Below are positions 7,418 through 17,294 of a stretch of 64,000 bases of DNA, piece by piece; within the stretch, counting starts at the first letter, position 1; every line of letters begins with the position of its first letter. Source of the DNA: Mesonia sp. HuA40 (GTDB lineage Bacteria; Bacteroidota; Bacteroidia; Flavobacteriales; Flavobacteriaceae); contig NZ_VRLT01000029.1 in the NCBI RefSeq assembly GCF_008017835.1, positions 1-64,000 of the forward strand. Direction: 5' to 3'. The position numbers were made by a program, and so were the translations under genes. The notes beneath the pieces are model-generated. The model worked only from the letters and a program-made list of their open reading frames with translations, made no database searches and was not told where the DNA came from.

Positions 7418-9164
7418 AAAGGGTTGTTTTTAGGTTTAACTCTTTTAGTTGTTCTTCATCTAAGGGCGCCGGGGCATCTATCATTACATCTCGACCAGCA
7501 TTGTTTTTAGGAAAAGCGATAAAGTCTCTTATACTTTCTTGCCCACCTAGAATTGCCACCAATCTATCTAAGCCAAAAGCTAAACCACCGTGCGGTGGGG
7601 CTCCATATTGAAAAGCATCCATTAAGAATCCAAATTGTGCCTGGGCTTCTTCGGGACTAAAACCTAGGTAGTCAAACATTTGAGATTGTGTTTCTTTATC
7701 AAAAATACGTATTGAACCCCCACCTATTTCATTACCGTTAAGTACTAAATCATAGGCGTTGGCTTTTACCGCACCAGGGTCTGTTGCTAATAAAGGTAAC
7801 TGTCCGGGTTTTGGAGCTGTAAAAGGATGATGCATAGCGTGATAGCGATTAGTCTCTTCATCCCATTCGAGCAATGGAAAATCGATTACCCACAACGGAG
7901 CAAATTCATCGGGTTTTCTTAGACCCAAACGCTCGGCCATTTCCATACGTAAGGCACTAAGTTGCGCACGTACTTTGGCAGTTTCGCCAGACAATATACA
8001 AATTAGATCGCCTGGTTTGGCCTGTGTTTTATGGGCCCAAGCTTCTAAATCCGATGCATCGTAAAACTTATCTACAGAAGACTTAAAACTACCATCTTTA
8101 TTGTATTTTACGTAAACCATTCCTTGTGCTCCTACTTGTGGCCTTTGCACCCATTTAATCAATTTGTCAATTTCTTTACGGCTATAATCGGCGGCACCTG
8201 GTACAGCAATACCCACTACTAATTCGGCATCATTAAATACTTTAAACGCTTTATGTTTTGCAACCTCATTCAATTCGCCAAACTGCATTCCAAACCGAAT
8301 ATCTGGTTTATCATTCCCGTATAAACGCATAGCCTCATCATAGGTGATTCTAGGAAATTTCTCAACGTCTACCCCATTAATTTCTTTTAACAGGTGCTTA
8401 GTAAGCGATTCAAATATAGTAAGAACCTCTTCCTGCTCTACAAAAGCCATTTCACAATCAATTTGTGTAAATTCTGGCTGCCGATCTGCGCGCAAGTCTT
8501 CGTCTCTAAAACATTTTACGATTTGAAAATACTTGTCTAAACCACCCACCATTAGCAGTTGCTTAAAAGTTTGCGGACTTTGTGGTAGTGCGTAAAATTC
8601 ACCTTCATTCATACGACTGGGCACTACAAAATCTCTTGCGCCTTCTGGTGTAGACTTAATTAAATAAGGTGTTTCTACCTCGATAAAACCTTGGTTCGCC
8701 AGAAAGTTCCTAACTGCCATACTTACTTGGTGACGAAAAACTAGCTTATTTTTAACAGGATTTCGCCTAATGTCTAGGTATCGAAATTTCATGCGTAAGT
8801 CTTCCCCGCCATCGGTTTCATCTTCAATGGTAAAAGGTGGTGTTTTTGCGGCATTTAACACCTCTAACTCCTGCACGAGAATCTCTATTTCTCCGGTTGG
8901 CAGGTTTGGGTTTTTAGATTCTCGCTCAATTACTTGACCTTTAATTTGAATTACAAATTCTCGCCCTAAGGTTTTAGCCAAATCCATTACAGACTCTGGA
9001 GTGCGTTCTTCGTCGAAGATTAGCTGGGTAATTCCGTAGCGATCTCGCAAATCAACCCATATCATAAATCCTTTATCTCTTACTTTTTGTACCCAACCAG
9101 ATAGTGTAACCTGTTGACCCTTATCTTGAATCCGTAAAGACCCGTTTGTATGTGTTCTGTACAT
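7416..9164 (-). CDS. aspS: Aspartyl-tRNA synthetase
   Basis: This 582-residue class II synthetase attaches aspartate to tRNA. It has the N-terminal OB-fold anticodon-binding domain (about 1-110, [19 protein letters not shown]), class II motif 2 ([16 protein letters not shown], about 217-232), the bacterial-type GAD insertion (about 285-410) and motif 3 ([10 protein letters not shown], near 530). The length is normal for the bacterial type. It is monocistronic, with a terminator right after its stop codon. Confidence 0.97.
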   Translation of the reverse strand: MYRTHTNGSLRIQDKGQQVTLSGWVQKVRDKGFMIWVDLRDRYGITQLIFDEERTPESVMDLAKTLGREFVIQIKGQVIERESKNPNLPTGEIEILVQELEVLNAAKTPPFTIEDETDGGEDLRMKFRYLDIRRNPVKNKLVFRHQVSMAVRNFLANQGFIEVETPYLIKSTPEGARDFVVPSRMNEGEFYALPQSPQTFKQLLMVGGLDKYFQIVKCFRDEDLRADRQPEFTQIDCEMAFVEQEEVLTIFESLTKHLLKEINGVDVEKFPRITYDEAMRLYGNDKPDIRFGMQFGELNEVAKHKAFKVFNDAELVVGIAVPGAADYSRKEIDKLIKWVQRPQVGAQGMVYVKYNKDGSFKSSVDKFYDASDLEAWAHKTQAKPGDLICILSGETAKVRAQLSALRMEMAERLGLRKPDEFAPLWVIDFPLLEWDEETNRYHAMHHPFTAPKPGQLPLLATDPGAVKANAYDLVLNGNEIGGGSIRIFDKETQSQMFDYLGFSPEEAQAQFGFLMDAFQYGAPPHGGLAFGLDRLVAILGGQESIRDFIAFPKNNAGRDVMIDAPAPLDEEQLKELNLKTTL

Positions 9165-9183
9165 TTTTTGCCGAAATTTTTGA

Positions 9184-9218
9184 CAAAAATAAGAAGTAAC
9201 TTAAACTCATGCTACCAA
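9184..9218 (-). promoter_or_regulatory. Probable promoter of aspS
   Basis: On the minus strand TATTTTTG (9191-9184) lies 19 bases before the aspS ATG and fits TAnnTTTG. A TTG at 9218-9216 is 24 bases further up, slightly longer than the usual spacer, so the upstream element is less certain than the -7 box. Confidence 0.5.
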
Positions 9219-9375
9219 TTTAGAAAATAAAAATAGGCGTAAATCAAAATTAAATAAAAATATAATGCCTTGATGTTCAGCTTTTTACATACTTAATGTT
9301 AAGTTTATGTTACCAAATAGTTTATTTATTGTAAATTTTAATTATCTTAGATAATAAGTTATAAAAGATATACAG

Positions 9376-9732
9376 ATGAAAAATTTAATTTTAGGTACGT
9401 TTCTCTTAGCAGGAATAACGCTATTTGCGCAAAATACATCTCCCGATTTCGAACAAGAGGACACCTTAATAAGAGGTACATTTTATTATGAAGATGGCGC
9501 AGTGAAACAAGAAGGAACTTATAAAGATGGGAAGCTACATGGGCAATGGGTTATGTATGCACCAGATGGATCTAAAATGGCTATCGCCCATTATGAAAAA
9601 GGTAAGAAAGTTGGACTTTGGTTTTACTATCAAGACCAAGGTTTAACGCAAATAAATTACACAGACAATAGGGTAGCCGAGGTGAGCGAATGGAAAGATA
9701 GAAACATCGTTTACAGCCAATCCAACAATTAA
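9376..9732 (+). CDS. Secreted MORN-repeat protein
   Basis: The 118-residue product starts with a Sec signal peptide (MKNLILGTFLLAGITLFAQ). Its body carries three MORN-like units: GTFYYEDGAVKQEGTYKDGK, LHGQWVMYAPDGSKM and KVGLWFYYQDQG, of the kind found in YwqK-type proteins. These form a beta-hairpin solenoid; the role is unknown. The gene has a strong terminator and is not linked to neighbours. Confidence 0.85.
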   Translation: MKNLILGTFLLAGITLFAQNTSPDFEQEDTLIRGTFYYEDGAVKQEGTYKDGKLHGQWVMYAPDGSKMAIAHYEKGKKVGLWFYYQDQGLTQINYTDNRVAEVSEWKDRNIVYSQSNN

Positions 9733-9742
9733 ATGATTCAAG

Positions 9743-9769
9743 GCTGCCAATATTGGCAGCTTTTTTTTT
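9743..9769 (+). terminator. Rho-independent terminator
   Basis: A perfect 18-bp palindrome at 9743-9760 is followed by nine T at 9761-9769. It ends the transcript of the MORN-repeat gene. Confidence 0.93.
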
Positions 9770-9859
9770 GGCATGATATTTTCTAAATAAAAACAAAAGC
9801 TATAGTCCGATGCATTATTGTACATTATAGAACTATATTGGTGTCTATTATTAAGAAAT

Positions 9860-9892
9860 TTGAAGATTAGAAACTGGCTTTTTGTATTTTTG
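9860..9892 (+). promoter_or_regulatory. Promoter of hflX
   Basis: TTG at 9860-9862 and TATTTTTG at 9885-9892 are separated by 22 bases, matching the Bacteroidota consensus. The -7 box ends 18 bases before the hflX ATG. Confidence 0.65.
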
Positions 9893-9910
9893 AATTAAGA
9901 AAAAAGATTT

Positions 9911-11134
9911 ATGTTAGAAAAAGAAAATATTGAATATGAAAAATCTGTACTTATTGGGATTATTACTCAGCATCAAGATGAAGAAAAATCCCGTGAGTAT
10001 CTTGATGAATTAGAATTTTTGACTTACACGGCTGGCGGGGAAGTATTAAAACGTTTTACCCAAAAATTAGATGTTCCTAATCCAAAAACGTTTATTGGAA
10101 CAGGTAAGATGGAAGAGGTGAAACAATTTGTAGATGCCAATGATATAGGAACAGCTATTTTTGATGATGAACTGAGCCCCGCTCAACAGAAAAACATTGA
10201 GAAAATTTTAAAATGTAAGGTAGTAGATCGTACCTATCTTATTCTTGATATTTTTGCACAGCGTGCAAAAACCAGTTATGCTCGTACACAAGTTGAATTG
10301 GCACAATATGAATATTTATTGCCTCGTCTAGCGGGATTATGGACACACTTAGAAAGACAACGCGGGGGAATTGGAATGCGAGGACCAGGAGAGACCGAAA
10401 TAGAGACCGATAGACGTATAGTACGTGATAAAATATCGCAATTAAAAGACAAGCTTAAAACAATAGACAAACAAATGTCTGTTCAACGAGGCAATCGTGG
10501 ACAGCTGGTTCGTGTAGCTTTAGTTGGGTATACTAATGTTGGTAAATCAACCTTAATGAATGTCATAAGCAAGAGCGATGTTTTCGCAGAGAACAAATTG
10601 TTTGCGACTTTAGATACCACGGTACGTAAAGTGGTTATACGCAATCTTCCTTTTTTATTAACCGATACGGTTGGTTTTATTAGAAAGCTACCCACCCAAC
10701 TGGTAGAGTCTTTTAAATCTACGCTAGACGAGGTGCGTGAAGCAGATTTGTTATTGCACATTGTCGATATTTCGCATCCTAATTTTGAGGATCATATTGA
10801 ATCGGTAAACCAAATTTTAAGTGAGATAGAAGGCAAAGATAAACCTACTATTATGGTCTTTAATAAGATTGATGCCTATGAACCCGAGACCATTGATGAA
10901 GATGATTTAATAACCGAAAAAACTAAGGCTCATTATTCTCTTGCAGAATGGAAGCGTACTTGGATGAATAAAGTGGGTGATGATGTGCTCTTTATTTCTG
11001 CTATAAATAAAGAAAATATAGAGGAGTTTAGAAAAAAAGTTTATGAAGCTGTTCGTGAAATTCATATCACTCGCTTCCCGTATAACAATTTCCTGTATCC
11101 TGAATATGATGCGTATACCGGAGAAGAGCAATAA
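9911..11134 (+). CDS. hflX: Ribosome-associated GTPase HflX
   Basis: This 407-residue GTPase splits or rescues stalled 70S ribosomes under stress. The HflX N-terminal domain (about 15-180) ends with the diagnostic RGGIGMRGPGETEIETDRR stretch (about 156-174). The G domain follows: P-loop GYTNVGKST (about 205-213), DTVGF switch II and NKID for guanine specificity. Length and motif order are standard. It has its own promoter and terminator. Confidence 0.97.
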   Translation: MLEKENIEYEKSVLIGIITQHQDEEKSREYLDELEFLTYTAGGEVLKRFTQKLDVPNPKTFIGTGKMEEVKQFVDANDIGTAIFDDELSPAQQKNIEKILKCKVVDRTYLILDIFAQRAKTSYARTQVELAQYEYLLPRLAGLWTHLERQRGGIGMRGPGETEIETDRRIVRDKISQLKDKLKTIDKQMSVQRGNRGQLVRVALVGYTNVGKSTLMNVISKSDVFAENKLFATLDTTVRKVVIRNLPFLLTDTVGFIRKLPTQLVESFKSTLDEVREADLLLHIVDISHPNFEDHIESVNQILSEIEGKDKPTIMVFNKIDAYEPETIDEDDLITEKTKAHYSLAEWKRTWMNKVGDDVLFISAINKENIEEFRKKVYEAVREIHITRFPYNNFLYPEYDAYTGEEQ

Positions 11135-11163
11135 AAAAAGCGGCCAAATGGCCGCTTTTTTTT
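11133..11163. terminator. Bidirectional terminator between hflX and the DUF5689 gene
   Basis: The GC-rich stem GCGGCC/GGCCGC (11140-11145 and 11150-11155, loop AAAT) is flanked by seven A on the left and eight T on the right, so it can end the plus-strand hflX transcript and the minus-strand transcript of 15488-11185. Confidence 0.93.
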
Positions 11164-11184
11164 ACCTTCTTGTAGCAATTTTAA

Positions 11185-12591
11185 TTATTCAAAATCTACC
11201 GTAATGTTGTTTAGCTCGTATGTCCCATCTTGAGCTTGTTGAGTGCTTCCAATATATTTGAAGGCAATATAGGCTTTCCCTTCTATACAAGAAAGATCAA
11301 CAACTCCAGAACTCACTACATTTTTGTAAAATTCACCATCATCAACAACGGTGGCTGCAGACAATTCGCCCCAATCGGCGTCATTAATAGTATTCACGTC
11401 GCCATCCCAGTTGGTAGACAACACCACTCTTAGGTTACTATCGTCTGAAAAACTATTTGAAGTATCAAACATAAGCGTTTCGTTGTCTTGTGTATCGAAG
11501 TCTATTTGTGGTGTAATTAACCATGCAATATTGCTTTGGTCACCTGAGTTAAATGCTTGCATTCTAACAGCTTTACCCATTGAAGGTACATTTTCGCTAT
11601 CAGTAAAAACCTCCCAAGAACGCGAACCTGCTTCTGCATAGTTTACCCATCCACTTATATTTGCAGGACCGTTTGCCTGAGCTTCAAAATCTTCATTTAA
11701 AATATTTTGACTTCCTTGAGTAGCTGCAATACCACAATCATAAGTAAGCGGATCGCAACGTTCTGCATTCATATTATAATCGGCCGGTGAATTTATAGCG
11801 ATAATATATTTTTCATCGCGATAATCCCTAGATAACACTCCGTTTAAGGTACCACTGCCCTTAGGTAATTTTAAGCCTTTAAAATCGGCAAAAGTACTTG
11901 TACTTAAAGTGGTTGTAGCATCAGCTGTACAACTCTCTAGAATACGCTCGCCATCAAAACTATCTTCAGATTCAGAAGCAAAACTTAAATTTGCATCTAT
12001 TTGTGCTTTGGTAAACTGCACATTATCCAATTGGATGAATAAGTTCTCATAAGCATCAGAAAACTGATTTATACTGATAGGTAACGGAACTATTTCGGCA
12101 ATTTCTGTACTTCTTATGATTTGATTTTCAAACTGAGCAGGTGCTTTATCAATAAAATTACCGTCTGGCACCCCTAGGGTTACCACTCCGTTTGAAACCC
12201 CAATCGTAAATCCGTCAAGGCCAACATAAATCTTTTGTCCTACTTGGTAACGCGTATATAAAGAGTTTACAAATAAAGCAACTTTAATACCTGCTGTTGG
12301 GTTTTCTGGTTTGTTTTGTAGAATAATCTCTCTAAAAAAGTTACCCGCTTCGTCTGAAGAAATCACGTAACCTTCTAAATATTGGTTGGTTTCTGAATAA
12401 GTAAATTGCTCGCTATCGTTTTGAGCAAACTCACCTAGAACAGACTCAATAGAAACGATTGTACCAGGAATCTCAATATCTTTAACATCTGTATTAGGCA
12501 CATCGTAATCATCATCTTGCACACACGAAGTGGCAAATCCTGCTAAAAGTAGCGAAAGGAATAAGAATTTTGTGAATGGTATGGTTTTCAT
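11185..12591 (-). CDS. DUF5689 lipoprotein with choice-of-anchor J domain
   Basis: A 468-residue lipoprotein: signal peptide ending in FATSC, then a DUF5689 region (about 40-260, with IESVLGEFAQND and YLEGYVISSDEAGNFFREI) and a C-terminal jelly-roll, choice-of-anchor J/cleaved-adhesin-like domain (about 295-468, EDFEAQANGPANISGWVNYAE). It is the distal gene after a TonB-dependent receptor, 20 bases downstream, so it is probably the surface-exposed ligand-binding partner. With the divergent nuclease it forms a likely acquisition locus. The ligand is unknown; nucleic acid or phosphate is inferred from context. Confidence 0.88.
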   Translation of the reverse strand: MKTIPFTKFLFLSLLLAGFATSCVQDDDYDVPNTDVKDIEIPGTIVSIESVLGEFAQNDSEQFTYSETNQYLEGYVISSDEAGNFFREIILQNKPENPTAGIKVALFVNSLYTRYQVGQKIYVGLDGFTIGVSNGVVTLGVPDGNFIDKAPAQFENQIIRSTEIAEIVPLPISINQFSDAYENLFIQLDNVQFTKAQIDANLSFASESEDSFDGERILESCTADATTTLSTSTFADFKGLKLPKGSGTLNGVLSRDYRDEKYIIAINSPADYNMNAERCDPLTYDCGIAATQGSQNILNEDFEAQANGPANISGWVNYAEAGSRSWEVFTDSENVPSMGKAVRMQAFNSGDQSNIAWLITPQIDFDTQDNETLMFDTSNSFSDDSNLRVVLSTNWDGDVNTINDADWGELSAATVVDDGEFYKNVVSSGVVDLSCIEGKAYIAFKYIGSTQQAQDGTYELNNITVDFE

Positions 12592-12611
12592 AATCGTGTT
12601 GTATTTTCTAA

Positions 12612-15488
12612 TTAAAATCTTAAGTATAAATTTAAATAATAAGTTGTTCCGTAGCCAAAGAAGTAGCGGTTACCAAAAATTGGTCCGTTTTCCCGAGCCT
12701 TATCTTCGGCTAAATTAGTGAAGTTAGAATTCCTGGATTGTTCAAAACCACCAGTTTTATATTCTGTATCAAAAACGTTGTTTATGGTTGCAAAGAATCC
12801 AACAAAATACTGATTTATTTTCCAAGATTTACCGCCAACGATGTTTACAAGTGTATAATCGCCAAAGTTTTCTTGAGCTAGCAATTGTTTTGCTTTGGCA
12901 GGATCATAGTCATTTCTAGGTAAACCGTCATAATCTAAATCGAAGTTAGCCGATCTGTTCAATGAAGAAATATCGATGTAAGCATCGTCAAAGTAGTTTG
13001 CCGTTACACCAATCCACCAGAAATCTGGATCTCTATATTCAAAACCTACTTGGAAAGCTTTTTCTGGTCCTCCCGCCACGTGATAGTCTTTTAAATTTGT
13101 CTTACCATCACCAAAACGTACTTCTCCTTTTTCGTTTACATTTGGCATTGCAGGATTAAAGTCATCACTGGTTAAATATAGATCTGGATTATTAGTATAG
13201 ACATATTGGCCGTAAGATCCCGCAGCCTTAAGCTTAATGGTAGGGGTAACTTGAGCTTCTATACCAAACTCTGCCCCCATATTTCTTCTATCAATACCAG
13301 TAACCACTTCTTGCACAAAAGCGTCTCCTTCATCTATACCAAAACCAGAAAGATCTTGCGTAAAGTAGAAACCGATATCTGTACCGTCTTGAAAACCTGT
13401 GTAAAAACCTGTTAATCTTGCTTTCACTTTTGGCGTTCTATAAATATAACTCAGGTCTGCTGAAGTGATTTTCTCTGATTCTAACCCGGTTACAACATTA
13501 TTATTTTGTCTAGCATTGCTAAAAGAGTTTCTTATATTAGGAGCTGTGGTGTAATATCCTGTATTAGCGCTAACCAAATGACGACCTGAAACTTTATAAG
13601 TAGCTCCGGCTTTTGCCCCAAAATTAGTAAAATCTAATTTTTCACTTTTACCAAAACTATTATCTAAAAAGTAACCATTTTTATATTTACCATCACGTTG
13701 GTATGTTGTATTTGAAACGTTTCCGGCAATATAGCCATCTACCCTTTTATACTTGAATTGGGCTTGTGCAAAAGCAGTAGCAACATTAGCTCTAATATCA
13801 TAATTGTATTTATAGCGATCTCCTTCTCTCGCAATTCTGTTAGGATTGTTGACATCACTTTGAGCTAAGTCATTGATTCCTGAAGTTTCAATATTTTGAG
13901 GCTCTTCGGCAAAGAAGTCGACATCTAAATAACCAGTACCTCCCAGTAAATCTTTAACTTCGGCATAGTTCTCACTTAGCAAGCCTCTGTAGTTTAAAGA
14001 TGCGTTTAAGGTGATATTTTGGTTAACATCTGAAGTAAAAATGGTATTTGCCGTAAACTGGGTATCATCTTGCCTGTCGTTTTGGATAATATAAATAGAA
14101 TTTCCGCCCTTTGCTCGTGCAATCGCGTTGGCTTCATACAAACGGTTCCAGTTAAGTTGCCCGTCATTTACAAAGGCCTCTCTAGCTAAGTATGCAGCTT
14201 GATAATCTTTTGCTTCTGGGTTAGGAAAACGCAAATGGTAACTGGGTAAATTTTGGTAATATTCTGGTGTAGGGTTATTGCTTCCGCCCACATAGCTTAT
14301 TTGCCCATCGCTACTTTCGACAATACGCGTACCTCCGTTATCAATTCTTGAGTTGGCAATTTTACCGGTTTGAAAAGCCACGTTGGTATTTAGTTTGGAT
14401 TTATCTGAAATGTTCCAGTAGTGATTTAACATGACCACTGGCTCTTCTATTTCTTTAACTCTAGAATTTCTAATTTCTCCATCTTGATATCCCCATAAAG
14501 GATTGTATTCGACACCCTTTAAGTCTTTCACCTCTTGTGTAATAGCCGTTGCTTTTCCTCGTCTATTAGGTGTAAAAAATGCAGTTAAATTTAAACTATG
14601 ATTGGGATTGATTTGTTTTTCAACTGCAGCAAAAAATGAATTAGCGTCATAAAGCGTACCGTCTTTAAAACCTTCTTCACCAAATCGGCGAGAAGCCAAA
14701 AAGGTATAAGACCAACCATTATTTAAAAGTCCAGAGCTGTAGCTTGCCATCACCCTTCCTTGGTAAGAACGGTTTGAAGCAGCATAAGAAACACGCCCAC
14801 CTTTTCTGTATTGAGAAGCACGCATAATCATATTGGTTGTACCCGCAACACCACCAAAAGTATACTCATTAGCTTCTAGACCCATGGTGAAAATTTGGTT
14901 TCGTTGTACATCATTCAATCCGCCCCAGCTAGACCATTGCGGTCTACCGTCAAATTGTTTGTTCATTTCTATACCATTAATAAGCACTTTACCATTTTCA
15001 TTATCAAAACCTCTAGGTCTAAAAAAGGTAGCACTAAAATCAAAGGCAGCAGCATTAAGGTAAGTATCTCGAGAAGCTTGTAAAAGTCCCGATAAGTTTG
15101 AAGCTGAACTTTCGTCTTCATCTAACTCACTTGCGCTAAGTGAAATTACACCTATTTGCAAATTTTCCTCATTTACATCTACCTTTAAACTTATGGTTTC
15201 AAGATCTAAGGTAGCGTTTTCATTAATGATTACGGGAAAACGTTTACTGATGTAGCCCTCTTTTACAAAAGAGACAACCTGCTCTCCCAAGGGCAATTCA
15301 TAACGATCAAAAATAAATTCTCCCTTAGCATTTGTTTTTAGACTAAGTGTGGTTTCTTCAACACTTACTTCTACATCGGGTAATTCTTCATTAGTAATTG
15401 CGTCAACAACTTTTCCCTTAACTATGGTTTGCGCCCATAGACTAGAAGAAATAATCATTAGAGCAAAAAGAAATAATCCTTTTTTCAT
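12612..15488 (-). CDS. TonB-dependent receptor, carboxypeptidase-like N-domain
   Basis: A 958-residue outer-membrane protein. The signal peptide (1-19, ending SSLWAQ) is followed by a carboxypeptidase-regulatory-like domain (about 22-105, IVKGKVVDAITNEELPDVEVSV), a plug domain (about 115-230, with FDFSATFFRPRGFDNENGK and GGLNDVQRNQIFTMG) and a 22-strand-type barrel ending in YLNLYLRF. It imports a ligand with energy from TonB-ExbBD. The substrate is unknown. The downstream lipoprotein and divergent nuclease suggest that nuclease products may be the cargo. Confidence 0.92.
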   Translation of the reverse strand: MKKGLFLFALMIISSSLWAQTIVKGKVVDAITNEELPDVEVSVEETTLSLKTNAKGEFIFDRYELPLGEQVVSFVKEGYISKRFPVIINENATLDLETISLKVDVNEENLQIGVISLSASELDEDESSASNLSGLLQASRDTYLNAAAFDFSATFFRPRGFDNENGKVLINGIEMNKQFDGRPQWSSWGGLNDVQRNQIFTMGLEANEYTFGGVAGTTNMIMRASQYRKGGRVSYAASNRSYQGRVMASYSSGLLNNGWSYTFLASRRFGEEGFKDGTLYDANSFFAAVEKQINPNHSLNLTAFFTPNRRGKATAITQEVKDLKGVEYNPLWGYQDGEIRNSRVKEIEEPVVMLNHYWNISDKSKLNTNVAFQTGKIANSRIDNGGTRIVESSDGQISYVGGSNNPTPEYYQNLPSYHLRFPNPEAKDYQAAYLAREAFVNDGQLNWNRLYEANAIARAKGGNSIYIIQNDRQDDTQFTANTIFTSDVNQNITLNASLNYRGLLSENYAEVKDLLGGTGYLDVDFFAEEPQNIETSGINDLAQSDVNNPNRIAREGDRYKYNYDIRANVATAFAQAQFKYKRVDGYIAGNVSNTTYQRDGKYKNGYFLDNSFGKSEKLDFTNFGAKAGATYKVSGRHLVSANTGYYTTAPNIRNSFSNARQNNNVVTGLESEKITSADLSYIYRTPKVKARLTGFYTGFQDGTDIGFYFTQDLSGFGIDEGDAFVQEVVTGIDRRNMGAEFGIEAQVTPTIKLKAAGSYGQYVYTNNPDLYLTSDDFNPAMPNVNEKGEVRFGDGKTNLKDYHVAGGPEKAFQVGFEYRDPDFWWIGVTANYFDDAYIDISSLNRSANFDLDYDGLPRNDYDPAKAKQLLAQENFGDYTLVNIVGGKSWKINQYFVGFFATINNVFDTEYKTGGFEQSRNSNFTNLAEDKARENGPIFGNRYFFGYGTTYYLNLYLRF

Positions 15489-15543
15489 TTTCTTAATGTA
15501 GTTTTCTTAATTATTAAACTATTTGTGCCTAATTTAGCAAATG

Positions 15544-15551
15544 CAAATTTA
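15544..15551 (-). promoter_or_regulatory. -7 box for the TonB receptor operon
   Basis: TAAATTTG on the minus strand fits TAnnTTTG and lies 55 bases before the receptor ATG. No clean TTG is seen at 17-23 bases upstream, so the assignment rests on the -7 element alone. Confidence 0.4.
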
Positions 15552-15616
15552 CATTAAATACTTGCATAACCTACGTAACACGTAAAATTTAAATATTTGT
15601 TAAAATACGAAAAATT

Positions 15617-16702
15617 ATGAATAAGCAGTTTCTTTTATTGGTTTTAGGTCTCTTTCTAATTGGTTGCGGACCCACAGGAACAACCACAAACAGCAGTAAT
15701 ACCAAAAAAAGCTATCAAGTAAATACAATTGCATTTTATAATCTAGAAAACTTATTTGATGCAGAAGACGACCCTAGTAAGAATGATGAATATTCTCCTA
15801 TTATGGAGATGGATGAAGGGCTTCGCCAATCTGTTTATGAAAAAAAATTAAAAAATATGGCTTCTGTTATCAAGCAAATTGGTAGCGATGTAGCGCAGAA
15901 CGCTCCCGCCGTAGTTGGAGTTTGTGAGATCGAAAACAAAAAGGTGCTAATAGACTTACTTAATGAGCCCGATTTATTACCTTACAATTATCAAATTGTA
16001 CATTATGAGTCACCAGATCGTCGTGGGATTGATGTAGGATTGATTTATCAGAAAGACCTTTTTCAAGTTTCTAATAGCGTTTCACACGAATTAAAAATTT
16101 TTAGAAGCGACAATCCCGATAAAAAAGTGTATACCAGAGACCAGCTTGTTGTGAGTGGTTTTTTGAATGGAGACAAAATGCACTTTATTGTTAATCATTG
16201 GCCTTCCCGTAGTGGCGGTGAAGCACGAAGCAGTTATTTAAGAGAGGCTGCAGCCGATTTAAATAGAAAAATAGCCGATTCTTTACTTGCCATAGACCCA
16301 TATGCAAAAATTATTACTATGGGTGATTTTAACGACGGGCCTTACAATAAAAGTATTAAAGAGAATTTTGGCGCTAAAGCGGAAAAAGAAACTACTAAGC
16401 TAAAAGAGTTCTACAATCCATTTGAGAGTATGCAAAAATCTGGAATAGGAACAATTGCTTATCGAGATAGCTGGGATTTATTTGACCAAATGTTACTAAG
16501 TCACGGATTTTTAGATAAAGATTATAGCACTTATAAATATTACAAAGCAGGAGTATTTAATCCTCCTTTTCTTGCTACTCCGCGCGGTAAATATAAAGGA
16601 TACCCCTTTAGAAGTTTTTCAAACGGAGGTTTCTCTGGTGGTTACAGTGATCATTTTCCTGTATTTGTGTACCTAATTAAGGAAATAGATACTTCTCTTT
16701 AA
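15617..16702 (+). CDS. Lipoprotein endonuclease/exonuclease/phosphatase (EEP) family
   Basis: This 361-residue protein has a lipoprotein signal (FLIGC, Cys17) and an EEP domain with the usual active-site series: FYNLENLFD (Asn, Glu), GVCEIENK (Glu), RRGIDVGLIY (Asp), FIVNHWPSR (His), ITMGDFND (Asp, Asn) and YSDHFPV (Asp-His). The fold cleaves phosphodiesters in DNA, RNA or lipids using Mg2+. As a lipoprotein it should act outside the cytoplasm. It is divergent from the TonB receptor/DUF5689 pair, which suggests joint function in scavenging nucleic acid phosphate or nucleosides. Confidence 0.92.
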   Translation: MNKQFLLLVLGLFLIGCGPTGTTTNSSNTKKSYQVNTIAFYNLENLFDAEDDPSKNDEYSPIMEMDEGLRQSVYEKKLKNMASVIKQIGSDVAQNAPAVVGVCEIENKKVLIDLLNEPDLLPYNYQIVHYESPDRRGIDVGLIYQKDLFQVSNSVSHELKIFRSDNPDKKVYTRDQLVVSGFLNGDKMHFIVNHWPSRSGGEARSSYLREAAADLNRKIADSLLAIDPYAKIITMGDFNDGPYNKSIKENFGAKAEKETTKLKEFYNPFESMQKSGIGTIAYRDSWDLFDQMLLSHGFLDKDYSTYKYYKAGVFNPPFLATPRGKYKGYPFRSFSNGGFSGGYSDHFPVFVYLIKEIDTSL

Positions 16703-16718
16703 TTAGAAATTTAAGTAA

Positions 16719-16747
16719 AAAAAAATCCGGTTTAACCGGATTTTTTT
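16719..16747. terminator. Bidirectional terminator between convergent genes
   Basis: A near-perfect palindrome (AATCCGGTT, one base, AACCGGATT) sits between an A-run and a T-run. It serves the EEP gene on the plus strand and the small membrane protein gene on the minus strand. Confidence 0.93.
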
Positions 16748-16750
16748 ATT

Positions 16751-17191
16751 TTAAAACCATTGATTCCACGGAATCATCAGTAAAATAGCTATCAAAGCTA
16801 AAGTATAAAATATCGCTAGAGTTTTTAATTTTGGTGTAGATGACAACTTCTTTTTATGTTTTGAGTAACCCATCGTAATTAATACAACGGCAATAATCAT
16901 AAGCGTAGGATGCTCTACATTATAAAGACGCAATAAAGGATCTTTCATTATTGTTCCCACCTCTAAGTTATCTTGAAACCAAAGTATTTTGGGTGATTTA
17001 AAAAACAAAACGATACCTAAGAGTAATTGAATGTGTGATGCAATAAGCGCAAATAAAGAAATTCTAAAATCATTTGGCGAATAGCTGCGTTTTGTAAAAT
17101 AGCCAGCTAGTGCGTTTATCGTTGCCAAACCGACTACGAGTAATACCAAATAAGCCCAAAAAGAGTGAAAATGAAATAAACCTGTGTACAT
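16751..17191 (-). CDS. Four-helix membrane protein, possibly haem-binding
   Basis: The 146-residue product has four hydrophobic helices (about 11-30, 44-62, 92-108 and 123-141). Histidines lie at conserved-looking places: FHFHSFW (7 and 9), ASHIQLLLG and NVEHPTLM. Homologues in Bacteroidota are often named cytochrome b-like; haem binding is only inferred from paired histidines. The gene stands alone between two terminators. Confidence 0.7.
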   Translation of the reverse strand: MYTGLFHFHSFWAYLVLLVVGLATINALAGYFTKRSYSPNDFRISLFALIASHIQLLLGIVLFFKSPKILWFQDNLEVGTIMKDPLLRLYNVEHPTLMIIAVVLITMGYSKHKKKLSSTPKLKTLAIFYTLALIAILLMIPWNQWF

Positions 17192-17226
17192 TGTTTTTGT
17201 TGTAAATATACGGAATAATTTTAGGC

Positions 17227-17265
17227 AAAAAAGAATCGGTTCTTTTATTGCTAAAAGAACCGATT
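17227..17265 (-). terminator. Terminator of the receptor/repeat-lipoprotein operon
   Basis: A 13-bp perfect stem (17234-17246 with 17253-17265, loop 6) is followed on the minus strand by C and six T. It ends the minus-strand operon 21490-17295 and isolates the small membrane protein gene. Confidence 0.93.
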
Positions 17266-17294
17266 TAAAAAAAATAGGCTAAATCAATTTAGGT